Shown: piece after piece, positions 1 to 8,626 of the stretch
Position numbering within the stretch: the first letter of the stretch is position 1
Layout: each line of letters starts with the position of its first letter
NCBI GenBank assembly: GCA_024278055.1
Contig: JAJRTY010000089.1
Span: 1-32,680 of the forward strand
Direction of reading: 5' to 3'
Length of the DNA: 32,680 nt
Source: Alphaproteobacteria bacterium
GTDB taxonomy: Bacteria; Pseudomonadota; Alphaproteobacteria; Rhizobiales; JAJFHR01
Program-made: the position numbers and the translations under genes
The notes under the pieces: generated by a model
Databases searched by the model: none
Seen by the model: only the letters and a program-made list of their open reading frames with translations
What the model was told of the DNA's origin: nothing

Positions 1-4
1 AAAA

Positions 5-81
5 TGGTAGCGGAGGAGAGACTTGAACTCCCGACACGCGGATTATGATTCCGCTGCTCTAACCAGCTGAGCTACTCCGCC
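5..81 (-). tRNA. tRNA-Met (anticodon CAU), elongator type
   Basis: Read on the minus strand this is a complete 77-nt cloverleaf. It starts GGCGGAG, has the D-arm AGCTCAGCTGGTTAGAGC, an anticodon stem GCGGA/TCCGC around the loop ATCATAA (anticodon CAT), a T-arm with GTTCAAGTC, and an encoded 3' CCA. The acceptor stem GGCGGAG/CTCCGCT with a paired first base argues for elongator Met rather than initiator tRNA, whose first pair is mismatched. A CAU anticodon could also be tRNA-Ile2 with lysidine, but the body matches alphaproteobacterial elongator tRNA-Met as I remember it. Confidence 0.93.
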
Positions 82-180
82 TTGCTTGAAGCAAATATTT
101 GAGCGCGATATAAAGCTGTGGGCCTGCTTAAGTCAAGCACAACTCTTGGTAAAATCTGCTGGGAAAATTTTAGTCCCGAT

Positions 181-801
181 TCAAACTTCTGATTTATGCA
201 GACGCCGGTAGGCCCATATGCGTGCCGGCGGCAGATTGAGCAGGACACTATCCAGCTGGGTAACCGTAAAATATCCGTCGCGGGCCGGAACCGGTGGGCG
301 CAAACCATACGAAAATTGAATCAAAGGCCGCCCCGGCACAAGTTGATCAAGCACCAGCTCAACCAGACGAGCGCGATCATCAACGGGGAAGTTCAATAAC
401 GGCAATCCCGAAATTGCCGTGTCAAACTTTTCAATTCCCAACTCGGCACTGATTTGCGAAATGTCGAAGGCATCACCATGAACAAAATTGACACCGGGAT
501 AGCGCAACCTCAGTCCGGGCAAAAAGCTCTTCGTAAATTCGATTGCAATCAGGTTTTCGGCGGCAACTCCATGTTCCAGGATAGCCCGTGTGGTTACCCC
601 GTTACCCGGCCCCAGTTCTAAAACCTTCAACTCAGCGTCACAGCGCGCAGCACTTGCCATAATTCTGGCCATGGTAGCGCTCGTTGGCGCAATAGCACCC
701 ACGGCCTTTGGATTGGCAATCCAGCCTGAGTAAAAATCAAGCTTTTCACCCAGCTTGCTGGCCAGTCTGCTGCTGAAGGGCACCACCTTGTCTTTGCCCA
801 T
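181..801 (-). CDS. PmtA-like SAM-dependent methyltransferase (phospholipid N-methyltransferase family)
   Basis: A class I S-adenosylmethionine methyltransferase of about 206 residues. The glycine-rich SAM-binding motif I is ELGPGNGVTT at about residue 62. It is preceded by FYSGWIANPKAVGAIAPTS, the N-terminal pattern of rhizobial PmtA-type enzymes, which methylate phosphatidylethanolamine towards phosphatidylcholine at the inner membrane. The acidic end of strand 2 (IAIEFTKSF) and the HGDAFD motif follow in order. The ATG at 801 is preferred to a TTG one codon upstream because it overlaps the mnmA stop as TGATG, suggesting translational coupling. Family placement is fairly sure. The substrate is inferred, and other PmtA-like paralogues (for example KsgA/ErmB-like) cannot be excluded. 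Confidence 0.72.
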   Translation of the reverse strand: MGKDKVVPFSSRLASKLGEKLDFYSGWIANPKAVGAIAPTSATMARIMASAARCDAELKVLELGPGNGVTTRAILEHGVAAENLIAIEFTKSFLPGLRLRYPGVNFVHGDAFDISQISAELGIEKFDTAISGLPLLNFPVDDRARLVELVLDQLVPGRPLIQFSYGLRPPVPARDGYFTVTQLDSVLLNLPPARIWAYRRLHKSEV

Positions 802-1994
802 CAAACAACAGCCACATTGTGGCGATCTTGCTCAAGACAGTTTTCAGCAGTTTTTATCCACCCGCCCCCAAGAACACGCGAACCCGCCTGATCACTGTCG
901 TAAAACACGCACGCCTGTCCCGGAGAAACACCATATTCGCCCGCCATCAGGTAGGCCACCACATCAGCATTTTCTTTTTTCAAATACCCGGCCTGAGGCT
1001 TATGTGTTGATCTGACTTTCATGAAAAAATTGAACTCCCCCTGCTGCAGCTGTTCTTCAAGTGTTTTGTCGCCAAGCCAGTTAATATCTCTCAACACAAT
1101 CCGCCTAGTCAGCAATATGTCGCGGGGGCCCACTATAACTTCAGATTTGTCAACATTAAGGCCAACCACATAGAGCGGATCTTCGGCAGCAATGCCTAGG
1201 CCGCGGCGCTGGCCGATGGTATAATTGATGATACCTTTATGGTGGCCCAGAACTTTGCCGCTCGCATCGACAATATTGCCGGGGTTGGCAGCTTGTGGTC
1301 GCAGCCGCTCTATTACGGCTGCGTAATTACCCGATGGAACAAAGCAGATATCCTGACTATCTGGTTTGGCAGCCACGCTCAACCCCAGTTCAACCGCCAA
1401 TTCACGCACCTCTGATTTATGCAACCCGCCAAGCGGAAACCGCAAAAACTCAAGCTGTTCATCCGTGGTGGTAAAGAGGAAATAACTTTGATCGCGATTT
1501 TCATCGATGGCCCGGTGCAAAGCCCTGCGCCCGCCAGCTCCCGACAAGGGTTTGCTGGTAATATAATGGCCGGTTGCCATCGCAGCAGCACCCAGATCTT
1601 TTGCCATCTCGAGCAGGTCTTTGAATTTTACTTTCTGATTGCACTGAATACAGGGAATTGGTGTTTCGCCGGCAAGATAGCTGTCGGCAAAATCTTCCAT
1701 GACACTGTCACGAAAGCGATCCTCGTAATCGAGTACATAATGCGGAATATCCAAAAGTTCGGCAACGCGGCGGGCATCGTGAATATCACTTCCCGCACAA
1801 CACGCACCTTTCCGCGAAATGGCCTCGCCGTGGTCATAGAGTTGCAGGGTAATACCGACAACATCATAGCCTTCACGTTTGAGCTTTGCCGCCACAACTG
1901 ATGAATCAACCCCTCCTGACATGGCAACCACAATGCGGTTGTCTTCAGGTCTGCCGGGTAAATCAAGGCTGTTTAATTCAGTTTTTTCAGTCAT
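801..1994 (-). CDS. mnmA: tRNA-specific 2-thiouridylase MnmA
   Basis: MnmA installs the 2-thio group on wobble uridine 34 of tRNA-Lys, -Glu and -Gln in the cytoplasm. The protein shows the PP-loop ATP-binding motif AMSGGVDSS near the N-terminus, then [10 protein letters not shown] and [14 protein letters not shown]. The catalytic cysteine is in [24 protein letters not shown] follows, and the second active-site cysteine is in [11 protein letters not shown]. The C-terminal barrel has [11 protein letters not shown] and LYVVGLN. The start at 1994 gives [19 protein letters not shown], which fits the usual [10 protein letters not shown] opening of alphaproteobacterial MnmA. An in-frame ATG at 2078 would add 28 unconserved residues. 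The next gene overlaps the stop codon by one base. No iron-sulfur or DUF extension is seen. Confidence 0.95.
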   Translation of the reverse strand: MTEKTELNSLDLPGRPEDNRIVVAMSGGVDSSVVAAKLKREGYDVVGITLQLYDHGEAISRKGACCAGSDIHDARRVAELLDIPHYVLDYEDRFRDSVMEDFADSYLAGETPIPCIQCNQKVKFKDLLEMAKDLGAAAMATGHYITSKPLSGAGGRRALHRAIDENRDQSYFLFTTTDEQLEFLRFPLGGLHKSEVRELAVELGLSVAAKPDSQDICFVPSGNYAAVIERLRPQAANPGNIVDASGKVLGHHKGIINYTIGQRRGLGIAAEDPLYVVGLNVDKSEVIVGPRDILLTRRIVLRDINWLGDKTLEEQLQQGEFNFFMKVRSTHKPQAGYLKKENADVVAYLMAGEYGVSPGQACVFYDSDQAGSRVLGGGWIKTAENCLEQDRHNVAVV

Positions 1995-2117
1995 GTCAAA
2001 AGACCGGGAAAAGGTTAGCTTATCTGGGGCCTGAGCCCGTTTGCAGCCCTTATGCATGAAACCCGTGATATTTTCCATTTAAAATAACATTCTACCCTGT
2101 TGACACCTCAACGACAC

Positions 2118-2151
2118 GGCAAAATACGCCCATAAGGCGGTAAATTTTGCC
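2118..2151. promoter_or_regulatory. Inverted repeat with GGTAAATTTTGCC core, candidate FlbD/enhancer site upstream of fliK
   Basis: GGCAAAATACGCC (2118-2130) and GGCGGTAAATTTTGCC (2136-2151) form an imperfect inverted repeat. It is centred about 105 bp upstream of the sigma-54 promoter at 2238, where enhancer-binding proteins usually bind. The right arm has the same GGTAAATTTTGCC core as the three repeats upstream of fliF. FlbD, the sigma-54 activator encoded at 9066, is the obvious candidate protein. That assignment is inference; the repeat itself is directly visible. Confidence 0.55.
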
Positions 2152-2237
2152 TGGTAGATCCTGCCTGATGCCCGGTGTGAAAAATCACCTCCATCTCAAC
2201 ACGTTGATTTAATAGAGTTATTTCTACTTCGATAAAC

Positions 2238-2254
2238 TGGCATTGCCCTTGCTT
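2238..2254 (+). promoter_or_regulatory. Sigma-54 (-24/-12) promoter of fliK-flgD
   Basis: TGGCAT-N5-TTGCTT carries the invariant GG and GC at the correct 10-bp spacing. It lies 29 bp upstream of the fliK start codon, and transcription would begin near 2264-2266. RpoN-dependent late flagellar promoters are standard in FlbD-containing alphaproteobacteria, and fliK is a hook-stage gene, so the context fits well. Confidence 0.75.
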
Positions 2255-2282
2255 ATACCAAAGGGAATTGAAAACCTAACCT

Positions 2283-3620
2283 GTGAGACACATTTTGCCT
2301 CAACAACTTGCCAATCTTATGTTACCAAACAATCGGCCGGATATTCAGCCCAGCACCAGGCGGGAGAAAAACGCCGAGCCCCGGTCTGGCGACCGCTCGG
2401 ATACCTTTGAGCGCACTCTTGACCGCCAGATTGAAAGAAAACAAACCGCTAAAGAAGTGGCGGCAAGCCGACAAGAGGACAAAGGTCCAGCTGCACCAAA
2501 AGAAGCAGGCTCGGATGAAATAACGTCTGATAGTGAAACGCCCGCTACAGAAAAACCTGCCGCTGCAGATTTTACTGAAACCGAAGAAACTTCTGGTGAT
2601 GATGCAGCCCCCGCCGAAGGCCTGGTCGCCAACTCGGCCCTTGTTAATACAACAACGGTTACCACAAAGCTGGAAACACCGGGCCTGACACTGGCGGCAA
2701 ACAGGCAACCGGGGCTGAACGGCCAGCCGGCAATTCCGCCGGGCGATGAAAACCTGCCGCAGGCAGCACCAAAAGATGCAGTGGCCGGAAAGTCTGCCGC
2801 ACCAAACCCGAATACCTTGTCGCAAACGTCAGACCTTTTCACCAGGGAGCTTGCCGCACTTAACGTCGAATCCGGGTCCAAACAGATTGCTGAAGAAGCC
2901 AAAGCCCAGCTGGCCAGTCAGTCTGAGAGCGCTAAAGATGGTAAAAACTCAGGCAGTCTCCTGCAAAAAGCCATAACCGAAATCGCCGGTCTCCAGAACG
3001 CTCCGCAAAATGGACTGGCCAATGCAACACCAAATGCTGCTGCCAATGCCAATCTTCTAACAGCAACCGGCGCCAACGGCACCACAGCCGAAATTTCCCG
3101 GAGCATCGACGAATTGAGCATAACACCACAAAACGGGCATGGTGTGAGTACGAAAATCGGCTCTGCCATTCAAACCAACCAATCCGCGCAAACAGCCATA
3201 AACACGCTGGCGGTGCAAATAGCCAAACAGGCCAATCTTGGCGTCAACCGTTTCCAGATACGCATGGACCCGCCGGAACTTGGCCGCATAGATGTAAAGC
3301 TTGAATTTGGTCGCGATGGCCGCATGACCGCCAATCTGACAGTGGAACGAGCTGAAACCCTGGACCTGCTGGTAAGAGATGCCCGCGCCCTTGAGCGCGC
3401 CCTGGCCGGTTCTGGTCTGAATACAGACAAAGGTTCCTTGAATTTTTCATTGAAAGATCAATCCACCAGTGAATTTGCCAATTTCAACCAGGATGGCGAG
3501 ACGGGTTCCAACAGGTCGGGAACATCTGATGATGACACAGAAATAAACTCGCCACTGGAGAACACCATCGCCGCCTATCGAAATTTAATTTCCAGCACCG
3601 CAGTCGACATAAGGATTTAA
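2283..3620 (+). CDS. fliK: Flagellar hook-length control protein FliK
   Basis: FliK is an exported ruler that switches flagellar type III secretion from hook to filament substrates. The protein of about 445 residues has a long low-complexity N-terminal part rich in Ala, Asn, Glu, Lys and Thr (roughly residues 20-300), typical of FliK. The C-terminal Flg_hook domain contains NRFQIRMDPPELGRIDVKLE, then GRMTANLTVERAETLDLL and RDARALERALAGSGL at about residues 320-385. The start is GTG at 2283; no strong Shine-Dalgarno is visible and an ATG in the same frame lies at about 2319. It is the first gene after the sigma-54 promoter at 2238 and is followed by flgD after 4 bp, so the two form an operon. 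Confidence 0.9.
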   Translation: MRHILPQQLANLMLPNNRPDIQPSTRREKNAEPRSGDRSDTFERTLDRQIERKQTAKEVAASRQEDKGPAAPKEAGSDEITSDSETPATEKPAAADFTETEETSGDDAAPAEGLVANSALVNTTTVTTKLETPGLTLAANRQPGLNGQPAIPPGDENLPQAAPKDAVAGKSAAPNPNTLSQTSDLFTRELAALNVESGSKQIAEEAKAQLASQSESAKDGKNSGSLLQKAITEIAGLQNAPQNGLANATPNAAANANLLTATGANGTTAEISRSIDELSITPQNGHGVSTKIGSAIQTNQSAQTAINTLAVQIAKQANLGVNRFQIRMDPPELGRIDVKLEFGRDGRMTANLTVERAETLDLLVRDARALERALAGSGLNTDKGSLNFSLKDQSTSEFANFNQDGETGSNRSGTSDDDTEINSPLENTIAAYRNLISSTAVDIRI

Positions 3621-3624
3621 TCAA

Positions 3625-4296
3625 ATGGCCGTAAGTCCACTTTCAGCCTTAACACAGCTCGGTCAGGGCAGTGCCAACAGCACCGACAGTACAATTGCCG
3701 GTGACTTTGACACTTTTCTCAAAATCCTGACGACGCAATTACAGAACCAGAACCCGCTGGAACCTCTGGATACAAACGAGTTCACCCAGCAACTGGTGCA
3801 GTTCTCCAGCGTTGAGCAGGAAATCAAGTCCAATAAAAACCTGGAACAACTGATCGCTCTATCCGGTGCCAATGCATTTACCGGCGTGGTCAGTTACATT
3901 GGCAAGGAGGTTACCGCCGAAGGTGCCACCACCAACCTTTCCAACGGCCAGGCCTCATGGTCCTTCAGCCTGACCAAAGATGCCCCCAGCACCAATTTGA
4001 CTATAAGAAATTCAGCCGGGTCAATTGTTAAAACCGAAAGTGTTGACGGCAAGTTCGGCGCCAACTCATTTGTCTGGGACGGCAGGTCTGATGCCGGTAA
4101 CGCTGTTCCCGATGGTCTTTATTCAATCACAGTCGAAGCCAAGGATGTTGATGACAACTTTGTCTCCGCCACAACTACCGTAAAAGGGCTGGTGGAAGGC
4201 GTCGATCTGACATCAAACGAGCCCCTTTTGAGGGTCAACGGCACAACAATAAAATTATCGAGCGTTAAAGCCATCGACCAGACACCCACTCCATAA
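3625..4296 (+). CDS. flgD: Flagellar hook-assembly scaffold protein FlgD
   Basis: FlgD caps the growing hook and is needed for FlgE polymerisation outside the outer membrane. The N-terminal motif FDTFLKILTTQLQNQNPLEP at about residues 28-47, followed by DTNEFTQQLVQFSSVEQEIK, is diagnostic. The C-terminal half is a FlgD Ig-like/tudor region ending in a strand with GLVEGVD and LSSVKAI. The length of 223 residues is normal. An AAGGA ribosome-binding site lies 8 bases before the ATG. It is co-transcribed with fliK, and the pairing of hook cap with hook ruler under one sigma-54 promoter makes a coherent hook-stage operon. Confidence 0.95.
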   Translation: MAVSPLSALTQLGQGSANSTDSTIAGDFDTFLKILTTQLQNQNPLEPLDTNEFTQQLVQFSSVEQEIKSNKNLEQLIALSGANAFTGVVSYIGKEVTAEGATTNLSNGQASWSFSLTKDAPSTNLTIRNSAGSIVKTESVDGKFGANSFVWDGRSDAGNAVPDGLYSITVEAKDVDDNFVSATTTVKGLVEGVDLTSNEPLLRVNGTTIKLSSVKAIDQTPTP

Positions 4297-4355
4297 GGTC
4301 AAAAACTACGTCAAAACCTGCAATCAGATACTTTTTTGTTCAATACTGAAACACT

Positions 4356-4407
4356 TTAAGGCGTTTTCTTAAAGAAGAATTTACCCTGAGCTTTAGGCCT
4401 TTCTTAA
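4356..4407 (+). promoter_or_regulatory. TTAA-rich upstream region of sciP, possible CtrA binding
   Basis: The 161-bp gap between flgD and sciP contains TTAAGGCGTTTTCTTAA (4356-4372), two TTAA half-sites 9 bp apart. It also contains TTAGGCCTTTCTTAA (4393-4407), which fits TTAR-N7-TTAA. CtrA recognises TTAA-N7-TTAA, so only the second has the right spacing and it is imperfect. CtrA control of sciP would match Caulobacter, but this is a weak call from sequence. Confidence 0.3.
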
Positions 4408-4457
4408 AGCCCCTCAAGGTATGGTGTGCGCAGTGTTAAGTAGTAAAACAGAGTATT

Positions 4458-4733
4458 ATGGTCCACCAACTAAGACCGAGATCAAATTACGTTATTGGCC
4501 CTGATGGCAGTCCGTTGACAATTGCGGATCTTCCACCAACGTCAACAAAGCGTTGGGTGATCCGCCGAAAAGCCGAAGTCGTTGCAGCTGTGCGCGGCGG
4601 TTTATTAAGCCTTGAGGACGCGTGCAAACGCTACACCCTTACCGTAGAAGAATTTCTAAGCTGGCAACGTTCGATCGAACGCCACGGCCTGGCCGGTTTG
4701 CGGGCCACTCGGGTTCAACACTACAGACAATAA
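4458..4733 (+). CDS. sciP: CtrA inhibitor SciP (DUF1153 family)
   Basis: SciP is a small helix-turn-helix protein that binds CtrA on DNA and blocks CtrA-activated transcription in G1 cells. The 91-residue product has the family signature: an N-terminal YVIGPDGSPLTIADLPP, then TKRWVIRRKAEVVAAVRGGL, LSLEDACKRYTLTVEEFLSW and IERHGLAGLRATRVQHYR. Length and motif order match DUF1153 along the whole protein. It lies between flgD and fliF, as I recall for Caulobacter. It stands alone, with its own upstream region and a strong terminator 66 bp downstream. No Shine-Dalgarno stands out before the ATG. Confidence 0.92.
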   Translation: MVHQLRPRSNYVIGPDGSPLTIADLPPTSTKRWVIRRKAEVVAAVRGGLLSLEDACKRYTLTVEEFLSWQRSIERHGLAGLRATRVQHYRQ

Positions 4734-4799
4734 AAACACCACGCTCCAGGCGACAATTATCTTCACTGTTGGCTGGACAGGAATTAAATCACGAGCTTT

Positions 4800-4835
4800 A
4801 GCGTTGGAACCCCTCCCGTTCTGACGCTTTTTTTT
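4800..4835 (+). terminator. Rho-independent terminator after sciP
   Basis: AGCGTTGGAAC (4800-4810) pairs with GTTCTGACGCT (4818-4828) as an 11-bp stem that includes two G-U pairs. The loop is 7 nt (CCCTCCC) and an unbroken run of eight T follows (4828-4835). It separates sciP from the fliF operon. Confidence 0.88.
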
Positions 4836-4871
4836 GCCGTGCTATCCCAGTTTCGCGCTTTTCAACACATC

Positions 4872-4995
4872 CTACCCGGTAATTTTTGCCTACTTCCGCG
4901 AGGCTTTTGTGCCAATTAGAAACACTACCGGGTAATTTTTGCCGATCTGGCACGTTTGTTAAGAACTTGTTTAGAACTACTGGGTAAATTTTGCC
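4872..4995. repeat. Three phased copies of a 19-bp element upstream of fliF, candidate FlbD (ftr-type) sites
   Basis: The copies are CTACCCGGTAATTTTTGCC (4872-4890), CTACCGGGTAATTTTTGCC (4925-4943) and CTACTGGGTAAATTTTGCC (4977-4995). Start-to-start distances are 53 and 52 bp, close to five helical turns, so all three would sit on one face of the DNA. They differ from each other at only one to three positions, whereas the DNA between them is unrelated. The core reappears upstream of the fliK sigma-54 promoter. In Caulobacter FlbD represses fliF through an ftr site, so operator function is likely. The 380-bp gap between sciP and fliF otherwise holds the sciP terminator. I see no convincing sigma-54 promoter there, and a TTAA pair at 5035-5052 has the wrong spacing for CtrA. 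Confidence 0.7.
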
Positions 4996-5113
4996 TACTG
5001 AATAGGGTTTTTGTTCCCGAGAATATATGGCTGCTTAATCGGCGGCCATTAATCCCGGGGACACCGGACAGGAAATTTCTCTTGACCCCCTTTGAAAGAG
5101 GCAGAGTAAAGCG

Positions 5114-6802
5114 TTGAACGGTTTTATTGAGTTTATAAAAACAATAGGGGCAGCACGGCTGGCTGCCATGGGCGTTGTCGCCGCAGGATTGATAGGGGTT
5201 TTCATTTTCCTGTCCTATCGCCTGTCCCAACCGCAAATGTCGGTGCTGTTTGCAGATCTGGCTTTTGAAGATTCAACCGAAATCGTCAGCCAGCTCGAGA
5301 GTCTTAACGTTCCCTATAATATCCGCAACAACGGCGGTACAATTCTCGTTCCCCAGGATCGCGCCTTACGATTGCGCATGACACTGGCCGAACAGGGTGT
5401 TCCCACCAGCGGCGTTGTCGGCTACGAAATTTTCGACAAAACCAATGCTCTGGGCAAAACCTCATTTGTTCAAAATCTCAACCAGTTACGTGCGCTGGAG
5501 GGCGAATTATCACGCACCATAAGCATCATCGACCGCATCAAGAAAGCCCGCGTTCATCTGGTCCTGCCCAAAAAGCAACTTTTCTCACGCGAAAAAGCAG
5601 CGCCCTCAGCATCGATCATCCTTAAAGTGCGGGGCACTCTGGATCAGGCGCAAATTCGCGCCATTCAACATTTAACCGCTTCAGCAGTTGAAGGCCTCAA
5701 TCCGGGGCGGGTCTCCATTGTTGATGAAAGCGGTAGTTTACTGGCCAATGGAGCCAAGGGCGAAAGCGGCGAAGCCGCAATATCCTCCATAGATGAACGT
5801 ACCACCGGTATCGAAGCCCGGCTGAAAAACCGCATCGGCTCCCTTGTCGGCAACATTGTGGGTCCGCGCAAAATACGGGTTCAGGTGAAAGCTGAAGTAA
5901 ATTACAAGCGCACCACCCTGACATCGAAAAGTTTCGATCCCAACGGGCAGGTCGTCAGATCGACCCAGACCAAGGAACAGACTTCGGTTGCCCAGGAAAG
6001 CGCCAATGGCGACGCCGTCAGCATCGGCAATGAATTGCCCTCGGCCGGCCAGGAAGCTGACAATGGAAATTCTCCAAAAAATTCGGAAAACCAGAACAGC
6101 ACCGAAGAAGTCGTCAACTATGAGATCTCCAGCACTTCAAAAACCGAAATCACCGAAGCCGGAAAAATCCAACGTATTTCAGTAGCCGTTCTGATTGATG
6201 GTATTTACACCAAAGCTGCCGATGGCACATCGCAATATGCGGAAAGACCACCGGAGGAAATTGAGAAAATCTCGGCCCTGGTACGTTCTATTATTGGCTA
6301 TGACAAAGCCCGTGGTGATACGGTTGAAGTCATCAACCTGCGCTTTGCACCCGAACCCGTTGCCGAAGAACTGGAAGCGGCCCCGGAAGGTTTCCTGAAC
6401 CTGACAAAAGATGATTATTTCCAGATTGGTGAACTGGTAACCCTGTTCTTGATCTCACTTCTGGTGCTGTTGTTTGTCGTGCGTCCGTTGATCCGGCGCA
6501 TCGTCACTCCCAATGAAGACCAACCCTTGGGAATTGAAGGTGAAGGCCAAACCGGCGACGCTCAGGCAGGCGCTGCCCCGCAGTTGACTGCACCTGACGG
6601 CACTCCCATACCCAATCCCGATGGTGTACCTCAACTCGAAGCCCCCCCAATTCCAAAAACCGCAACAGCCGCCGCTATTGAGATTGCACAAATAGCCGGT
6701 CAGGCCCAGGAAAACACCGTCAAACGCGTCGGCGAACTGGTTAAACACAATCCATCAGAAGCCACCGCCATCATCAGGCAATGGTTGCAGGAGGCGGCAT
6801 AG
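5114..6802 (+). CDS. fliF: Flagellar MS-ring protein FliF
   Basis: FliF forms the membrane MS ring, the base on which the rotor and export apparatus are built. The 562-residue product has a first transmembrane segment at about residues 14-36 (AARLAAMGVVAAGLIGVFIF), then ring-building motifs including LAEQGVPTSGVVGYEIFD, NQLRALEGELSRTI and KARVHLVLPKKQLF. A periplasmic region rich in Ser, Asn and Glu follows at about 290-340. A second transmembrane segment lies at about 437-460, and the cytoplasmic tail ends VGELVKHNPSEATAIIRQWL, the FliG-binding helix. The length is normal and the frame is open. The start is TTG at 5114 with AGAGG about 11 bases upstream. It heads the fliF-fliG-fliH-fliN-flbD-flhA series, with fliG 3 bp away. 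Confidence 0.96.
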   Translation: MNGFIEFIKTIGAARLAAMGVVAAGLIGVFIFLSYRLSQPQMSVLFADLAFEDSTEIVSQLESLNVPYNIRNNGGTILVPQDRALRLRMTLAEQGVPTSGVVGYEIFDKTNALGKTSFVQNLNQLRALEGELSRTISIIDRIKKARVHLVLPKKQLFSREKAAPSASIILKVRGTLDQAQIRAIQHLTASAVEGLNPGRVSIVDESGSLLANGAKGESGEAAISSIDERTTGIEARLKNRIGSLVGNIVGPRKIRVQVKAEVNYKRTTLTSKSFDPNGQVVRSTQTKEQTSVAQESANGDAVSIGNELPSAGQEADNGNSPKNSENQNSTEEVVNYEISSTSKTEITEAGKIQRISVAVLIDGIYTKAADGTSQYAERPPEEIEKISALVRSIIGYDKARGDTVEVINLRFAPEPVAEELEAAPEGFLNLTKDDYFQIGELVTLFLISLLVLLFVVRPLIRRIVTPNEDQPLGIEGEGQTGDAQAGAAPQLTAPDGTPIPNPDGVPQLEAPPIPKTATAAAIEIAQIAGQAQENTVKRVGELVKHNPSEATAIIRQWLQEAA

Positions 6803-6805
6803 GTC

Positions 6806-7837
6806 ATGGTGGAGCAGGCCCTTCAGGCAACAATGGATTTAAATGAAATCGACGGCAAGGAGCGCGCCGCCGTATTATTGCTTGCATTGGGCACAACTCA
6901 TGGCCAGCCGATCTGGGATGAACTGGATGAGGACGAAATCAAGGATGTATCTCTGGCTATGGCGCGACTGGGCAACATCAACCCGGAGCAGGTTGATGAA
7001 CTACTCATAAATTTCGTCACCCAGATGTCTTCCAGCGGTGCCATCATGGGCAATTTTGACTCGACCGAGCGTCTGCTGGCCCAGTTTTTACCGGAAGAAC
7101 GCGTTCACCTGGTTATGGAGGAAATTCGCGGACCCGCAGGCCGCAATATGTGGGAAAAACTGTCCAACGTTCAGGAAAACGTGCTGGCAAGTTACCTGAA
7201 GAATGAGTACCCGCAGACTGTTGCCGTCATCCTGTCAAAAATTAATTCCGACCACTCGGCCCGTGTACTCACCCTTTTGCCTGAAGACCTGTCGATGGAA
7301 GTTGTCAACCGCATGCTCAATATGGAGGCGGTGCAAAAGGAAGTTCTCGACAAGGTCGAACAAACACTGCGCCAGGAATTCATGTCCAACCTGTCGCAAA
7401 CAAGCCGCAAGGATTCGCATGAAACCATGGCGGAAATTTTTAACAATTTTGATCGCCAGACAGAAGCGCGATTCCTTGCGGCATTGGAAGAAAATAATCG
7501 CGAAGCAGCCGAGCGTATCAAGACCTTGATGTTTACCTTTGAAGATCTGGGCAAACTTGATGCCGCAAGCTGCCAGACATTGCTGCGCAGTGTCGAAAAA
7601 GACCAGCTTGCCCTTTCCCTCAAAGGAGCTTCTGACGCTTTAAGAGATTTCTTTTTCGAGAACATGTCCGAACGTGCCGGCAAGATGTTGAAGGAAGACA
7701 TGGAAGTCATGGGCGCTGTCAGATTGAAGGACGTTGATGAGGCGCAAATGAGCATGGTCAATATTACCAAAGACCTCGCCGCCAAGGGCGAGCTCATAAT
7801 CACCAAGAGCCAGGGAGATGATGAACTGGTCTATTGA
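6806..7837 (+). CDS. fliG: Flagellar motor switch protein FliG
   Basis: FliG is the rotor protein that meets the stator and, with FliM and FliN, reverses the motor. Over 343 residues it shows an N-terminal FliF-binding domain ([20 protein letters not shown]), the middle domain with [19 protein letters not shown], and the C-terminal domain with [20 protein letters not shown]. That is followed by the torque helix region, with [18 protein letters not shown] and the charged [22 protein letters not shown]. The torque-generating charged residues are present. Length and frame are normal. The ATG follows the fliF stop by 3 bp, and GGAGG at the fliF 3' end serves as ribosome-binding site. Confidence 0.96.
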   Translation: MVEQALQATMDLNEIDGKERAAVLLLALGTTHGQPIWDELDEDEIKDVSLAMARLGNINPEQVDELLINFVTQMSSSGAIMGNFDSTERLLAQFLPEERVHLVMEEIRGPAGRNMWEKLSNVQENVLASYLKNEYPQTVAVILSKINSDHSARVLTLLPEDLSMEVVNRMLNMEAVQKEVLDKVEQTLRQEFMSNLSQTSRKDSHETMAEIFNNFDRQTEARFLAALEENNREAAERIKTLMFTFEDLGKLDAASCQTLLRSVEKDQLALSLKGASDALRDFFFENMSERAGKMLKEDMEVMGAVRLKDVDEAQMSMVNITKDLAAKGELIITKSQGDDELVY

Positions 7838-7861
7838 TCAGGTCTTTAGAAAATTAAATTT

Positions 7862-8626
7862 ATGGCTGAAATGGCAAAATTTTTATTTGATACGGTTTTT
7901 GATGACAGCGCGGCAGACCTTGTGCCCGCTCAATCGCGTAGCGAAAAATCTTTCTGGTCAACAGATGAGCGCGAGGCGGCGAGAAACGAAGGGTTCGAAC
8001 GCGGGCGACAGGTCGGCAAAGATGAAACGCTCGCTGCCATGGACGCAAAAACAGCGTCAGCTCTTGAAACAATTGCAACCAACGTCAGTGCCTTGACCGC
8101 ACAGCTCGAGGCCCAGCGTCAGCAACTCAAACAAGAAGGCATTGTTCTTGCCAACATGATTGCAAGATCCCTCACTTCAGCACTCATCGCGCGTGAACCC
8201 ATGCATGAAATCGAAAGCCTCTTCAGCGAGGCTCTGGAGTTTTTACCCGACACACCCCACATTGCGGTTCGTCTCAATGAAGCCTCCCTCAATGCGGCCA
8301 GGGAAAAACTCGAAGCAGTTGCCGCTGAGCGCGGGTTTCAGGGAAAACTCATAATTCTTGGTCAGCCCGATATTACCCAGGGTGATTGCCGCATAGAATG
8401 GGCCCAAGGCGGGATTGTTAAAGACCAAAACCTGGTTAAAAAAAGAATATCCGAAATTACCAGTCAATATATTGATGCGTCTTTGATGCCCGATGATGGA
8501 GATTTCAACAGCTTAGACCGCCCTGGTTACGCTTGCTCAAACAACGCCGATAAAAACCACAACCCGGACGAATTACCAGGTCAGATAAACACTTCTGGCC
8601 AGCCGGAGGAGACCCAAAATGACTGA
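7862..8626 (+). CDS. fliH: Flagellar export regulator FliH (FlbE)
   Basis: FliH holds the export ATPase FliI in check and links it to the C-ring through FliN. The 254-residue product has an N-terminal conserved patch (FLFDTVFDD), a charged helical stretch with REAARNEGFERGRQVGKDET, and a long predicted coiled coil at about 55-105 (LTAQLEAQRQQLKQEGIVL). The C-terminal FliH-like domain holds ITQGDCRIEWAQGGIVKD at about residues 172-189. That last motif, a GDxRIEW strand, is the clearest family mark. It lies between fliG and fliN as in Caulobacter flbE and overlaps fliN by 8 bp. Its acidic, Asn-rich tail after residue 205 is not conserved. Overall similarity is the low level normal for FliH. Confidence 0.85.
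   Translation: MAEMAKFLFDTVFDDSAADLVPAQSRSEKSFWSTDEREAARNEGFERGRQVGKDETLAAMDAKTASALETIATNVSALTAQLEAQRQQLKQEGIVLANMIARSLTSALIAREPMHEIESLFSEALEFLPDTPHIAVRLNEASLNAAREKLEAVAAERGFQGKLIILGQPDITQGDCRIEWAQGGIVKDQNLVKKRISEITSQYIDASLMPDDGDFNSLDRPGYACSNNADKNHNPDELPGQINTSGQPEETQND

Noticed and set aside
4948..4961. TGGCAC resembling a sigma-54 -24 element upstream of fliF
   Set aside because: The matching -12 position reads TTAA instead of TTGC, so the invariant GC is absent.
5035..5052. TTAA pair upstream of fliF as a CtrA box
   Set aside because: The half-sites are 10 bp apart rather than 7; CtrA binding is not supported by this spacing.
7192..7806. Minus-strand open frame of 204 codons
   Set aside because: It is antisense to fliG, with Ser/Arg-rich shadow composition and no recognisable motif.
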